From: FEN-1088 sp031407985
GTDB lineage: Bacteria; Myxococcota_A; Polyangia; Fen-1088
Length of the DNA: 64,000 bases
NCBI GenBank assembly: GCA_031407985.1
Contig: JANOJB010000340.1
Span: 32,776 to 96,775 of the forward strand
Reading direction: 5' to 3'
Shown here: one piece after another, positions 43,093 through 50,991 of the stretch
Layout: the number at the start of each line of letters is the position of its first letter
Position numbering within the stretch: the stretch's first letter is position 1
Translations under genes and position numbers: made by a program
The notes under the pieces: model-generated
Told to the model about the DNA's origin: nothing
Database searches by the model: none
The model's input: the letters and a program-made list of their open reading frames with translations, nothing else

Positions 43093-45216
43093 ATGCTCGC
43101 AGTCACCCAATCTAATAGACGAGTCGCGGACTCAGCCTTGTCGACCTCGGGGACCACCATCGAGGTCGGTTGCCTGTTGCTGCTTCTCGCCACGATCGGG
43201 GTCGGTTGCGCCAAGGTGGAGGTTAAGCCGGGGATCGGCAACGGTGGCAGCGGCGGCAGCGGACCCGTGGTCACCATGATGCCGGCCATCCCGAACCTGG
43301 CCAGCCTGGCCGTTTCGCCCGCCAGCCAAACCATCACCCTGGGTCCTGACGGAACGGGAGGCTACGTGGCGAGGACATCGACCCCCTACGCGGCACAGGG
43401 AATACTGATTGATGGTTCGTCCAGCGACGTGACGGCCAAGGTCAACTGGTCGCTGGATCCCAGAACGGGCAGCGTCGTATTTGGCAATGCCACGGTCAGC
43501 TCTCCGGGCATCTACCGCGTGATCGTCACCAGCGGGTCGATCACGGCCTCGGCCGAGCTTGTGGTGAACTTCACGGGCAACACGTTCGGGACCGGGTTCA
43601 ATATGGCGGATGCCTCCAAGTTGGACGGCGCCGCCTCGGGGTCGGTTAACGTCGACTACCCGCTGGATGGCGCCATTTTCCCATCGAACTTCGGCGCGGT
43701 GACCTTCCACATTCGGAAGACGGGGGCCCAGGACATCGCGCGACTGAATTTTTCCGGTGACGGCCTTTCCAACGTCAACCACTACGGCGTGTGTGAAAGC
43801 GGTCCTCCCGGCGGCGGCTGCTACGTGACGCTGCCCAGCGCGGTGACGAAGTTGTTCTTGGCCGCCAGCGCGCAACGCGACGTCACGGTGACCGCGCGCC
43901 TTGGGTCTGTGGCGGGCGGCGCGATCGCTGAGTCGGCCGGCCTGAAGGTGGCGTGGGCGAACGTTCCGCTGTCGGGGGGGCTTTACTACTGGACAACCAT
44001 CAACCCCGGAGCCGTGCCTGGTTATTCGCCTCCGGACCCCGCGGATCCGCGGGGTACCGCCGTCATGCGCTACAACTTCGGTGGCGACGATCCGAAACGT
44101 GAACTGGTGTGGACGGATCGGGGCTCACCCCGCTCCACGCCGGCGTTTCAGGAGTCACCCCCGGCACAACCCGGCACCGATCCCCAGTCCGGGCGTGTCT
44201 GGGGCGAGGGTCGCTGCATCGGCTGCCACGCCATCTCACCGAACGGCAAGCTCATGGCGTTCTCGATCGGCGGCTCGGATGCCTCCAGTTGGGCCATTTT
44301 GAACATCGAAAGCGTCACCCTGAACGAACTGGATCCCGCCGCGTCGATGTCTCCCCTTCCGGGTCTGGATGCCCTCAAGCGGTATCGAAAGGGGAATTTC
44401 GCCACGTTCACGACGTTCGGGCCCGCCAGCGATCTGATGGTCAACATGTACCGGGGCAAGTTGACGATGCGCGCGGTGAACACATCCCTGGCGATGGTTA
44501 GGGACGACCTGTTCGCGGCGGCTACAACCGAACGAAAGAGCGATCCGTTCTGGAGCCCCGACGGCGCCCACTTCGCGTTCACGTCCTACGACGTCAACCA
44601 GGGGACGCAGGACTCCAAATACAACGGCGACACAAAAACGGGCGGCCAGATCTGGACGGCGACCGCGGATCCCACCGGCCCGCACGAGGACGCCAAGGTC
44701 ATCGTCCCGCGACAAGCGGGCCTGACCAGCTACTACCCGGCGATCAGCCACGACGGCGCCCTGTTGGTCTTCAACAAGTCGTCCTGCTCGGGCCTGATGA
44801 ATCCGGGTGGTTACGGCACGGCCCCGTGCGACGGTTACGACGACATCACGGCTTCGTTGTGGCTGACCAACACCAGCGGCACAACGCCGGTCGAACTCTT
44901 GAAGGCAAACGGCGGCACTGGCAATTCGAACTCATGGCCCCGCTGGAGCCCGGACAACGGTTACTTCCGGGGGCAAAAGCTGTACTGGGTGGCGTTCTCC
45001 TCGCGACGACCCTACGGCCTGCAGGTGAACGCCGCCGCCGCGAACGCGAAGCCCCAGTTGTGGTTCAGCGCGATCGTACTCGGCGGCGAATTCCAGGGGG
45101 GCGAGCCCAGCCACGCCCCGGTGTGGATGCCCAAGCAGAATCTGGATGAGACGAACAACAACCCGACCGGTAACCACGTTCCCCAATGGGTGAAGTTCGT
45201 CGTGCCGATCCCCTAA
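43093..45216 (+). CDS. TolB-like beta-propeller lipoprotein with c-type haem motif
   Basis: About 707 residues from ATG 43093. A hydrophobic signal ends at a Cys (T-I-G-V-G-C) that probably carries lipid. Residues about 50-200 are Ig-like (V-S-P-A-S-Q-T-I-T-L-G, bacterial Ig type 2). C-I-G-C-H at 375-379 is a haem site placed just before propeller blades such as P-F-W-S-P-D-G-A-H-F-A-F-T-S-Y and P-R-W-S-P-D-N-G. The fold thus combines an adhesin-like start, haem and WD40/TolB-type propeller. Electron transfer or surface binding is possible. No operon partner. Confidence 0.75.
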   Translation: MLAVTQSNRRVADSALSTSGTTIEVGCLLLLLATIGVGCAKVEVKPGIGNGGSGGSGPVVTMMPAIPNLASLAVSPASQTITLGPDGTGGYVARTSTPYAAQGILIDGSSSDVTAKVNWSLDPRTGSVVFGNATVSSPGIYRVIVTSGSITASAELVVNFTGNTFGTGFNMADASKLDGAASGSVNVDYPLDGAIFPSNFGAVTFHIRKTGAQDIARLNFSGDGLSNVNHYGVCESGPPGGGCYVTLPSAVTKLFLAASAQRDVTVTARLGSVAGGAIAESAGLKVAWANVPLSGGLYYWTTINPGAVPGYSPPDPADPRGTAVMRYNFGGDDPKRELVWTDRGSPRSTPAFQESPPAQPGTDPQSGRVWGEGRCIGCHAISPNGKLMAFSIGGSDASSWAILNIESVTLNELDPAASMSPLPGLDALKRYRKGNFATFTTFGPASDLMVNMYRGKLTMRAVNTSLAMVRDDLFAAATTERKSDPFWSPDGAHFAFTSYDVNQGTQDSKYNGDTKTGGQIWTATADPTGPHEDAKVIVPRQAGLTSYYPAISHDGALLVFNKSSCSGLMNPGGYGTAPCDGYDDITASLWLTNTSGTTPVELLKANGGTGNSNSWPRWSPDNGYFRGQKLYWVAFSSRRPYGLQVNAAAANAKPQLWFSAIVLGGEFQGGEPSHAPVWMPKQNLDETNNNPTGNHVPQWVKFVVPIP

Positions 45217-45222
45217 GGGGGT

Positions 45223-45272
45223 GCCCAAGCGGGGCCAAGCCGGGCCCTAACAGGGCGCAAACGGGGCGCTAA
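45223..45272. repeat. Degenerate 11-base tandem repeat
   Basis: Four copies of a GGGCGC(A/T)AAC-like unit follow the stop of the propeller gene (GGGGCCAAGCC, GGGCCCTAACA, GGGCGCAAACG, GGGCGCTAACA). A related run occurs at 46141-46176. Confidence 0.5.
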
Positions 45273-45514
45273 CACGCACCGTACGGGACCACGCGGACCA
45301 GGATCGCTTCCACGCGAAACGACCGCTGGAAGATCCCAACGCCCAACGACGACAGCGCGGGCAGGACCAGCTCGATCGCACCGTCGCGGCCCGTCACGGG
45401 ACGCGCCGACGCCAGTTGATCCAGAAGTTCCCGCCGGGTCTGTGCGCCCAGGTGCGAACCGCCCACTTGGAGATCGTCTATCCACTCCGTGATACGACTC
45501 TTCGCGTGGCTCAT
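45269..45514 (-). CDS. Small hypothetical protein
   Basis: 81 residues from ATG 45512-45514 (an ATG at 45538 is also in frame). Starts M-S-H-A-K-S-R-I-T-E-W-I-D-D-L and continues R-R-E-L-L-D-Q-L-A; two helices then a short beta part (F-R-V-E-A-I-L-V-R-V-V-P). No signal. I do not recognise a family; composition is that of a real soluble protein. Its stop overlaps the repeat. Confidence 0.45.
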   Translation of the reverse strand: MSHAKSRITEWIDDLQVGGSHLGAQTRRELLDQLASARPVTGRDGAIELVLPALSSLGVGIFQRSFRVEAILVRVVPYGAC

Positions 45515-45815
45515 GGGGTCAGATGTAGGAGTCTTCATTGGTCCCGCTTATGTCGGCGGGTCCACCCCCGGCCTTAAGGGCATTTTCGGTGCCGGTCGCG
45601 AGGCCTTTCACCGAAGCACCTGGCTGGTTCGGGGCCGTCGGACCTATCCGGGAGCCCGGTTTCTTTCGCGTAGAGCGTACTGAAACGACCGCGCGCTGCG
45701 CGATCCCGACGGCTCCTCGGCCGATTCCCGCCCTCCGCTCGACTGGGCGCCGGGAGCCGCAGAAAGACATCTAACTCTTCCTGCCGCGGCGACGCGGCCA
45801 CCTGCGCCACGTAGG

Positions 45816-45902
45816 TCATCCGCCCGCGCGGAGGTGCGGTTCCAACAAGTTGGCAGCCGTACGGCTGCCCATGACTCCCAGGCCAATGGATCCGACCTTC
45901 AC
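45816..45902 (-). pseudogene. N-terminal remnant of a 6PGDH/3-hydroxyisobutyrate dehydrogenase-type gene
   Basis: From GTG 45900-45902 the frame reads V-K-V-G-S-I-G-L-G-V-M-G-S-R-T-A-A-N-L-L-E over its first 21 codons, the NAD(P)-binding start of beta-hydroxyacid dehydrogenases (normally about 290 residues), then stops at TGA 45816-45818. Immediately downstream another frame reads A-Q-V-A-A-S-P and a later L-x-L-P-A-P, reminiscent of the next conserved blocks, so similarity may continue in shifted frames to about 45690. The rest is lost. Confidence 0.6.
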
Positions 45903-45923
45903 GGCCGGAAATCATACGGACGT

Positions 45924-46100
45924 CTAGGACTTTTGGTCGGACTTTGTCCCGCTCTTGCCGTCCTTCTTGGCACTGGAGTCGGACTGGGTCGCGCCCTGAT
46001 CGGCCTTGTCACCTTTGTTGTGACCCTTCATCCCGTCGCAGGCGTAGGCGGTGGATGCGGCGAATACGGAGACTACGGCTGCAAGAAAGAACTTCTTCAT
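45924..46100 (-). CDS. Small secreted Lys/Ser/Asp-rich protein
   Basis: 58 residues. AGGAGG lies eight bases before ATG 46098-46100. A classical signal peptide M-K-K-F-F-L-A-A-V-V-S-V-F-A-A-S-T-A-Y-A precedes Cys-Asp. The mature part of about 38 residues is very polar, with repeated K-D/K-S (K-K-D-G-K-S-G-T-K-S-D-Q-K-S at the end). Resembles small exported proteins of unknown role; metal or anion binding is possible. The gene is below common length cut-offs. Confidence 0.75.
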   Translation of the reverse strand: MKKFFLAAVVSVFAASTAYACDGMKGHNKGDKADQGATQSDSSAKKDGKSGTKSDQKS

Positions 46101-46397
46101 GATGATGACCTCCTCTGCCTACTTAGCACGACGATCACAAGGCGCAAGGAGGGCGTAAGGTGGGCGCAAGGTGGCGAAGCCGCACCTTCTGCGCAACCTG
46201 GCCGAAGACACGCACCACGCATGCCCAGGGAAGACAGCGCCCCGAGCGGTACGCCGCCAGGGTGGCTGACCTCGATTCGACGCGGTGCCGACCCCGCGGT
46301 CATCGAAATCACGATCGCGGACCGGGCACGGGTGCCGGCACGCTCACGAAGAGGTCGTTTCGACGCGACGACCGTTACGCCGACAATCACGACGCCA
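46101..46397. other. Region between the small secreted gene and pntA promoter
   Basis: No gene supported. At 46141-46176 lies a run of G-G-C-G-C-A-A-G-G-A-G type units (GGCGCAAGGAG, GGCGTAAGGTG, GGCGCAAGGTG), three copies of 11 bases, similar to the repeat at 45223-45272. Confidence 0.5.
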
Positions 46398-46426
46398 TTG
46401 GACAGTCGCACCGATCTGGGTATTCT
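46398..46426 (+). promoter_or_regulatory. Promoter of the pnt operon, near-leaderless
   Basis: TTGGAC (46398-46403) and TATTCT (46421-46426) are separated by exactly 17 bases. Transcription would begin about 46433, only about three bases before the ATG at 46436, and no ribosome binding site is visible (TGCCCGGCCG). Confidence 0.55.
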
Positions 46427-46435
46427 GCCCGGCCG

Positions 46436-47974
46436 ATGAAGGTCGGAATCCCGAAAGAGATCTTCCCGCGAGAACGCCGGGTCGCCGCCACGCCGGAAAC
46501 CGTCGAGAAACTGCGCAAGCTGGGTCTGGACGTCCTAGTTCAGTCCAGCGCAGGCGACGCAGCGGGTTTCAGCGACGCGACCTACGTCGAGGCCGGGGCC
46601 CAGGTGATTCGTGACGCGGGCGATTTGTTCGCCCAGGCCGATTTGATACTGAAGGTCCGTCCACCGGAGGCCGCCGAGGTGGACGCGCTGAAACCCGGAG
46701 CGGTCTTGATTGGATTCGTATGGCCGGCGCAGAACGCGGCTTTGATCGAACGGCTGAAGGGTCGCAAGGCAACGGTGCTTGCCATGGACGCGGTTCCGCG
46801 CATCACGCGGGCCCAGCGCATGGACGCACTTTCCGCGATGGCCAACATTGCCGGATATCGCGCGGTCCTGGAAGCGGCGAACGCCTTCGACCGGTTCTTG
46901 CCGGGACAAATCACGGCTGCGGGACGCGCCAAGCCTGCCCGGGTGTTGGTGCTGGGCGCGGGCGTCGCGGGGCTGGCCGCCGTCGCCGCCGCGCGCAGTC
47001 TGGGCGCCGTCGTGCGGGCATTTGATACACGGCCGGCGGTACGCGAACAGGTCGAGAGCCTGGGCGCGACTTTCGTCGAGTTCGACTTCAAGGAAGAGGG
47101 CGAAGGGCAAGGTGGATACGCCAAGGAGATGAGCGCGGCATACATCGCCGCCGAGCAGGCCCTGATCGCGACCCATTGCGAGAAGTCCGACATCGTGATC
47201 ACCACGGCGTTGATTCCGGGAAAGCCCGCGCCATTGTTGATCACGTCGGGAGCAGTGGTGGCGATGCCGCAAGGATCAATCATTGTCGACATGGCCGCCG
47301 AACAGGGCGGCAACTGCGCGCTGACCGAGCGCGACGCCGTCGTGCAGAAATACGGCGCGACGATCATCGGTCACACCGATCTCCCCAGCCGCATGGCGCG
47401 CCAATCGAGCGATCTTTACGCCATGACGATCTACAACTTGGTCGAATCGCTATTCCCCAAGGACAGAGGATTCGTGCTGGACGTCGAGGACGAAATTCAC
47501 CGCGGGGCGCTGATCTTGAAAGACGGCGCCCTGATGTGGCCGCCGCCGGCGCGGCCCAAGGCGCCTTCCGCGGCAGCCCCCGCCCCCGCGGCAGCAAAAG
47601 CAACCGCCACACCCGCGGCCAAGAAGAAGAGCGTCGTCGGTGGGCGTGTCGGGTTGGCGGTCGTTGTCGCGCTGCTGGTGGCGGCGGGCATGGGCGGTCC
47701 CCCCGAGTTGTTGCAACATCTGACCGTATTTCTGCTGGCGTGCGTGGTCGGCTGGCATGTCATCTGGAACGTCAGTCCGGCCTTGCACACACCCTTGATG
47801 AGCGTAACCAACGCCATTAGCGGCATCATTTTGGTCGGAGGCATGGTGGTTCTAGGCAGCGGCGCGGGATTGGCGGCCGACCTGCTGGCGGCCGGCGCGA
47901 TCTTGTTGGCATCGATCAACGTCGCCGGTGGGTTTCTGGTCACGCAGCGGATGCTGCGCATGTTCCGAAAGTAG
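46436..47974 (+). CDS. pntA: NAD(P) transhydrogenase subunit alpha
   Basis: 512 residues, as in E. coli PntA. Start V-G-I-P-K-E-I-F-P-R-E-R-R-V-A-A-T-P, then G-A-G-V-A-G-L-A-A (NAD loop), D-T-R-P-A-V-R-E-Q-V and H-T-D-L-P-S-R-M-A form domain I. A linker rich in Ala/Pro/Lys (about 365-395) leads to membrane helices of domain II. With PntB it uses the proton gradient to reduce NADP with NADH. The six-base gap to pntB marks an operon. ATG 46436 fits the family; longer starts enter non-coding DNA. Confidence 0.96.
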   Translation: MKVGIPKEIFPRERRVAATPETVEKLRKLGLDVLVQSSAGDAAGFSDATYVEAGAQVIRDAGDLFAQADLILKVRPPEAAEVDALKPGAVLIGFVWPAQNAALIERLKGRKATVLAMDAVPRITRAQRMDALSAMANIAGYRAVLEAANAFDRFLPGQITAAGRAKPARVLVLGAGVAGLAAVAAARSLGAVVRAFDTRPAVREQVESLGATFVEFDFKEEGEGQGGYAKEMSAAYIAAEQALIATHCEKSDIVITTALIPGKPAPLLITSGAVVAMPQGSIIVDMAAEQGGNCALTERDAVVQKYGATIIGHTDLPSRMARQSSDLYAMTIYNLVESLFPKDRGFVLDVEDEIHRGALILKDGALMWPPPARPKAPSAAAPAPAAAKATATPAAKKKSVVGGRVGLAVVVALLVAAGMGGPPELLQHLTVFLLACVVGWHVIWNVSPALHTPLMSVTNAISGIILVGGMVVLGSGAGLAADLLAAGAILLASINVAGGFLVTQRMLRMFRK

Positions 47975-47980
47975 CCGACG

Positions 47981-49441
47981 ATGAACCTCGACCAACTGGG
48001 AACACTGCGCGGGCTTAGCTACCTGGCGGCCAGCATGCTTTTCATTCTGAGCCTGCGTGGGTTGGCAACGCAGGAAAGCGCCCGGCGCGGCAACCTCTTG
48101 GGTATTGTCGGCATGGGTTTGGCGGTGCTGATCACGGCAATCGCGCTCATCGCCAGCAGCCTGGGCGCGGGAGGCATGGGCGCCGCGGTGCCTGAAGGTG
48201 GCGATCGGGCCATGGGCCTTCTGGCTGCGGCCTTGATCGGTGGCGCGGCCATCGGAGCGTTCGTCGCGTCGCGTGTCGCCATGACGTCCATGCCCGAACT
48301 GGTGGCGATTCTGCACAGCTTCGTCGGCGCGGCGGCCGTCCTGGTCGGGATCTCGACGACCTTGCAGCCATCCGCGGACGAAGCCCACCGCGCGGCGCAT
48401 CTGATCGAAATTTTTGTCGGTGTGTTCGTCGGTGCGGTGACCTTCAGCGGCTCGGTTATCGCGTTCACCAAGCTACGCGGCTTGGTCGGCAGCCGCCCCC
48501 TGATGTTGCCTGGACGGCACCTGCTGAATGCCTCTTTGGTGTTGGGGTCAATCGTGTTGGCGGTTCTGTTTCTGGGCGAACCGGGCACCCAAGAGATGGG
48601 GATGACCTATTTGTTGGCGATGACCGGCTTGGCCCTGGTGCTGGGCATCCACCTGGTGATGGCGATTGGCGGCGGCGACATGCCCGTGGTGGTATCGCTG
48701 CTGAACAGTTATTCGGGCTGGGCCGCCGCCGCGGCCGGGTTCATGCTGTCAAACGATCTGTTGATCGTGACGGGCGCCCTGGTTGGCAGCTCGGGTGCGA
48801 TCCTGAGCACGATCATGTGCCGGGCGATGAACCGATCGATCTGGAACGTGGTGTTCGGCGGGTTTGGCGCCGCGCCAACGGCAAAGGCGGGCGGCGCCGC
48901 GGCGCCCGCGGGTAAGGTGAACGAGACCTCCGTGACCGAGGTTGCGGAGCTGCTGCTGAACGCGCGCCTCGTCATCATCGTCCCGGGTTACGGGATGGCG
49001 GTCGCCCAGGCACAACACGCCGTGAAGGAAATTTCATCGCTGCTGATCGAAAAAGGCGTGAAGGTCGAATACGCCATTCATCCCGTGGCGGGGCGCTTGC
49101 CCGGCCACATGAACGTGCTGCTGGCCGAGGCCAACGTGTCGTACGAAATCGTCAAGGAGATGGAAGAGATCAACGTGGAATTTCCCCGCACCGACGTCGT
49201 GATGGTGATCGGCGCCAACGACATCGTGAACCCCAGCGCGCTCGACGATACCTCCAGCCCCATTTACGGCATGCCGGTGCTGGAGGTGTGGAAGGCGGCC
49301 CGGGTCATCATGTTGAAACGCAGCATGAACGCGGGTTACGCCGGCGTCGACAACCCTCTCGCGTACCGCGACAACACTCTGATGCTGTTCGGGGACGCGC
49401 GCCAAAGCGTCACGAACCTGCTAGGCGCGCTGCGCGGCTAG
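47981..49441 (+). CDS. pntB: NAD(P) transhydrogenase subunit beta
   Basis: 486 residues. N-terminal membrane helices (about 1-275), including the conserved L-L-N-S-Y-S-G-W-A-A-A-A-A-G-F, then soluble domain III with G-Y-G-M-A-V-A-Q-A-Q-H-A-V (NADP-binding loop), H-P-V-A-G-R-L-P-G-H-M-N-V-L-L-A-E-A and G-A-N-D-I-V-N-P. All functional signatures are intact. A tandem repeat follows directly after its stop. Confidence 0.96.
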   Translation: MNLDQLGTLRGLSYLAASMLFILSLRGLATQESARRGNLLGIVGMGLAVLITAIALIASSLGAGGMGAAVPEGGDRAMGLLAAALIGGAAIGAFVASRVAMTSMPELVAILHSFVGAAAVLVGISTTLQPSADEAHRAAHLIEIFVGVFVGAVTFSGSVIAFTKLRGLVGSRPLMLPGRHLLNASLVLGSIVLAVLFLGEPGTQEMGMTYLLAMTGLALVLGIHLVMAIGGGDMPVVVSLLNSYSGWAAAAAGFMLSNDLLIVTGALVGSSGAILSTIMCRAMNRSIWNVVFGGFGAAPTAKAGGAAAPAGKVNETSVTEVAELLLNARLVIIVPGYGMAVAQAQHAVKEISSLLIEKGVKVEYAIHPVAGRLPGHMNVLLAEANVSYEIVKEMEEINVEFPRTDVVMVIGANDIVNPSALDDTSSPIYGMPVLEVWKAARVIMLKRSMNAGYAGVDNPLAYRDNTLMLFGDARQSVTNLLGALRG

Positions 49442-49590
49442 GTACGCGACGAAGGTACGCCGCGGAACGTACGCCGCGAAAGGGGAAGTTACGCCGCGGA
49501 AGTTACGCCGCGAAGTACGCCGCGAAAGTACGCCGCGAAAGTGCGCCGCGAAGGTTCGCCGCGAAGGTTCGCCGCGAAGGTACGCGGCTA
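49442..49590. repeat. Tandem repeat of a 12-17 base unit after pntB
   Basis: About eleven degenerate units with core (G/T)TACGCCGCGAA start one base after the pntB stop. Unit lengths vary from 12 to 17 bases; copies in the middle (49510-49580) are most regular. The units are too short and irregular and lack spacers, so this is not a CRISPR array. It fills most of the 190 bases between convergent genes. Confidence 0.75.
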
Positions 49591-49630
49591 GCCTCGCGAA
49601 CAAGCACGCGGCCAGCCGTTTGGTTCGCGT

Positions 49631-50986
49631 CTAGTACCAGGCCACCTCACGCGGGGGCAGGTGGCCGGCGGGATTCGGTTCGAACGGGTCGACCGCAACG
49701 ATGGGATCCACGGACGCGTCGAAGATCCGAACGCGGGGCGTGACCGCGTCTCCGTCGGGCAAGAACACCTTCTTGCCGGCAACGTTCACGGCCGCGCGTC
49801 CGAAGTTGTACGCGCCGCCGCCCAGCAGTTTCGTGGGCGCTCCGCCAGACAGGGACACCGCGAAAAATCCGTCGGACGTGCCAGGTTCGGCGCCCATCGG
49901 AAAGGTTCCCAGCGTCCCCAGGAACGCCGTTTCGCCGAACACGGCGGCGTAGGTGAAGTTCAGCGACTGGCCGCCGAGCGCGATAGCGGCGATCGTGCGC
50001 GCAATCGTGGGCGTCGCGCCTGACAGATCTATCTCCACCAACGCGGACTTGGCGGCCTGATCCGGACCATCGGTAAACGCACCGCCGCAAGACACGTACA
50101 ACCGTTTGGAGGTCGCCTGGTACTCGAGGGCGGAACAACCCTTGTGATCGGGAAGATCAATGCCACCGGTAATCATGTCGGTGACCGGATCGATCACAAC
50201 CACCCGACCCGTTCCGACCATGCCGAAATCAGCGCTGACGTTCCCCAGCGTGACATAGACCTTGCCGTCAGCCAGTACGCCACGATCGGGTCGCGCCAGG
50301 ATGCTGGGATCGCTGCCTGCCGGCACTTCCCCTGACAGCGAAATCGACTTCAAGATTGCTCCCGTCGATGGGTTCACCACCAACAAATCGTCGCCGTCAT
50401 CAAAATCCGCCGTGTCGGCGCTGGGCGCCGGATTTTTTTCATAGCGCGTCACATAGGCCTTCTCCGCGGAAACGCTGATCAGATCGTGCGGGTTGGACTT
50501 GAATCCGCCGGTTGACACCGAGAACTGCAAACGCGCGGCGCACGAACCCGGCGTCACATACGTCACCACGGCGTTCTTGCGATCAATCAGCGCCAGCTCG
50601 CGCCGGTGCTGGGTTTGGGTCGGCAGCGTGACGTCGCCGGACAGCTCCTGGGCAAGGTTGGGTCCGGTGACACCGCTGTGCACGCAGTCGTCCTTCAGGC
50701 GCCCCGTCGCGACGTCGTACAGGGCAACGCTGGTTACCGCGAAATCGCTGCTGACGATTGCCAGCCCGGTCGCGGTCACGGCGTTCAACGGGGGGCCACC
50801 CGCATCGCCGGCGGATCCCGCGTCGCCGGTTGCGGAAGTCCGCGATTCTGAGTCGCAAGCCGCGATAGACGACACAGCCGCGGCAAGAAACAGAAGCGCC
50901 GTGGTGGGACCGACGCTTCCGCCCGCACGCGCGCGCCTGGGCCACGAGAAAAGAACCTGGAAAGGAACAAACGAAGACATCGACAT
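49631..50986 (-). CDS. Beta-propeller lipoprotein, candidate BtuG-type cobalamin-binding partner of BtuB
   Basis: About 451 residues. AGGAG (50995-50999) lies eight bases before ATG 50984-50986; the in-frame GTG at 50993-50995 overlaps the btuB stop but has no ribosome site. Signal with lipobox S-I-A-A-C, then an Asp/Gly linker. The body shows YncE-like propeller repeats: G-L-A-I-V-S-S-D-F, V-V-N-P-S-T-G-A-I-L, G-K-V-Y-V-T-L-G-N, V-V-V-I-D-P-V-T-D, K-R-L-Y-V-S-C-G-G. It shares the riboswitch-controlled transcript of btuB. Bacteroidota BtuG is likewise a surface propeller lipoprotein that captures cobalamin for BtuB, so the same role is inferred. Confidence 0.68.
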   Translation of the reverse strand: MSMSSFVPFQVLFSWPRRARAGGSVGPTTALLFLAAAVSSIAACDSESRTSATGDAGSAGDAGGPPLNAVTATGLAIVSSDFAVTSVALYDVATGRLKDDCVHSGVTGPNLAQELSGDVTLPTQTQHRRELALIDRKNAVVTYVTPGSCAARLQFSVSTGGFKSNPHDLISVSAEKAYVTRYEKNPAPSADTADFDDGDDLLVVNPSTGAILKSISLSGEVPAGSDPSILARPDRGVLADGKVYVTLGNVSADFGMVGTGRVVVIDPVTDMITGGIDLPDHKGCSALEYQATSKRLYVSCGGAFTDGPDQAAKSALVEIDLSGATPTIARTIAAIALGGQSLNFTYAAVFGETAFLGTLGTFPMGAEPGTSDGFFAVSLSGGAPTKLLGGGAYNFGRAAVNVAGKKVFLPDGDAVTPRVRIFDASVDPIVAVDPFEPNPAGHLPPREVAWY

Positions 50987-50991
50987 GAAGA

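Noticed and set aside
49442..49590. CRISPR array
   Set aside because: Units are only 12-17 bases with no unique spacers and no cas genes nearby, so this is a plain tandem repeat.
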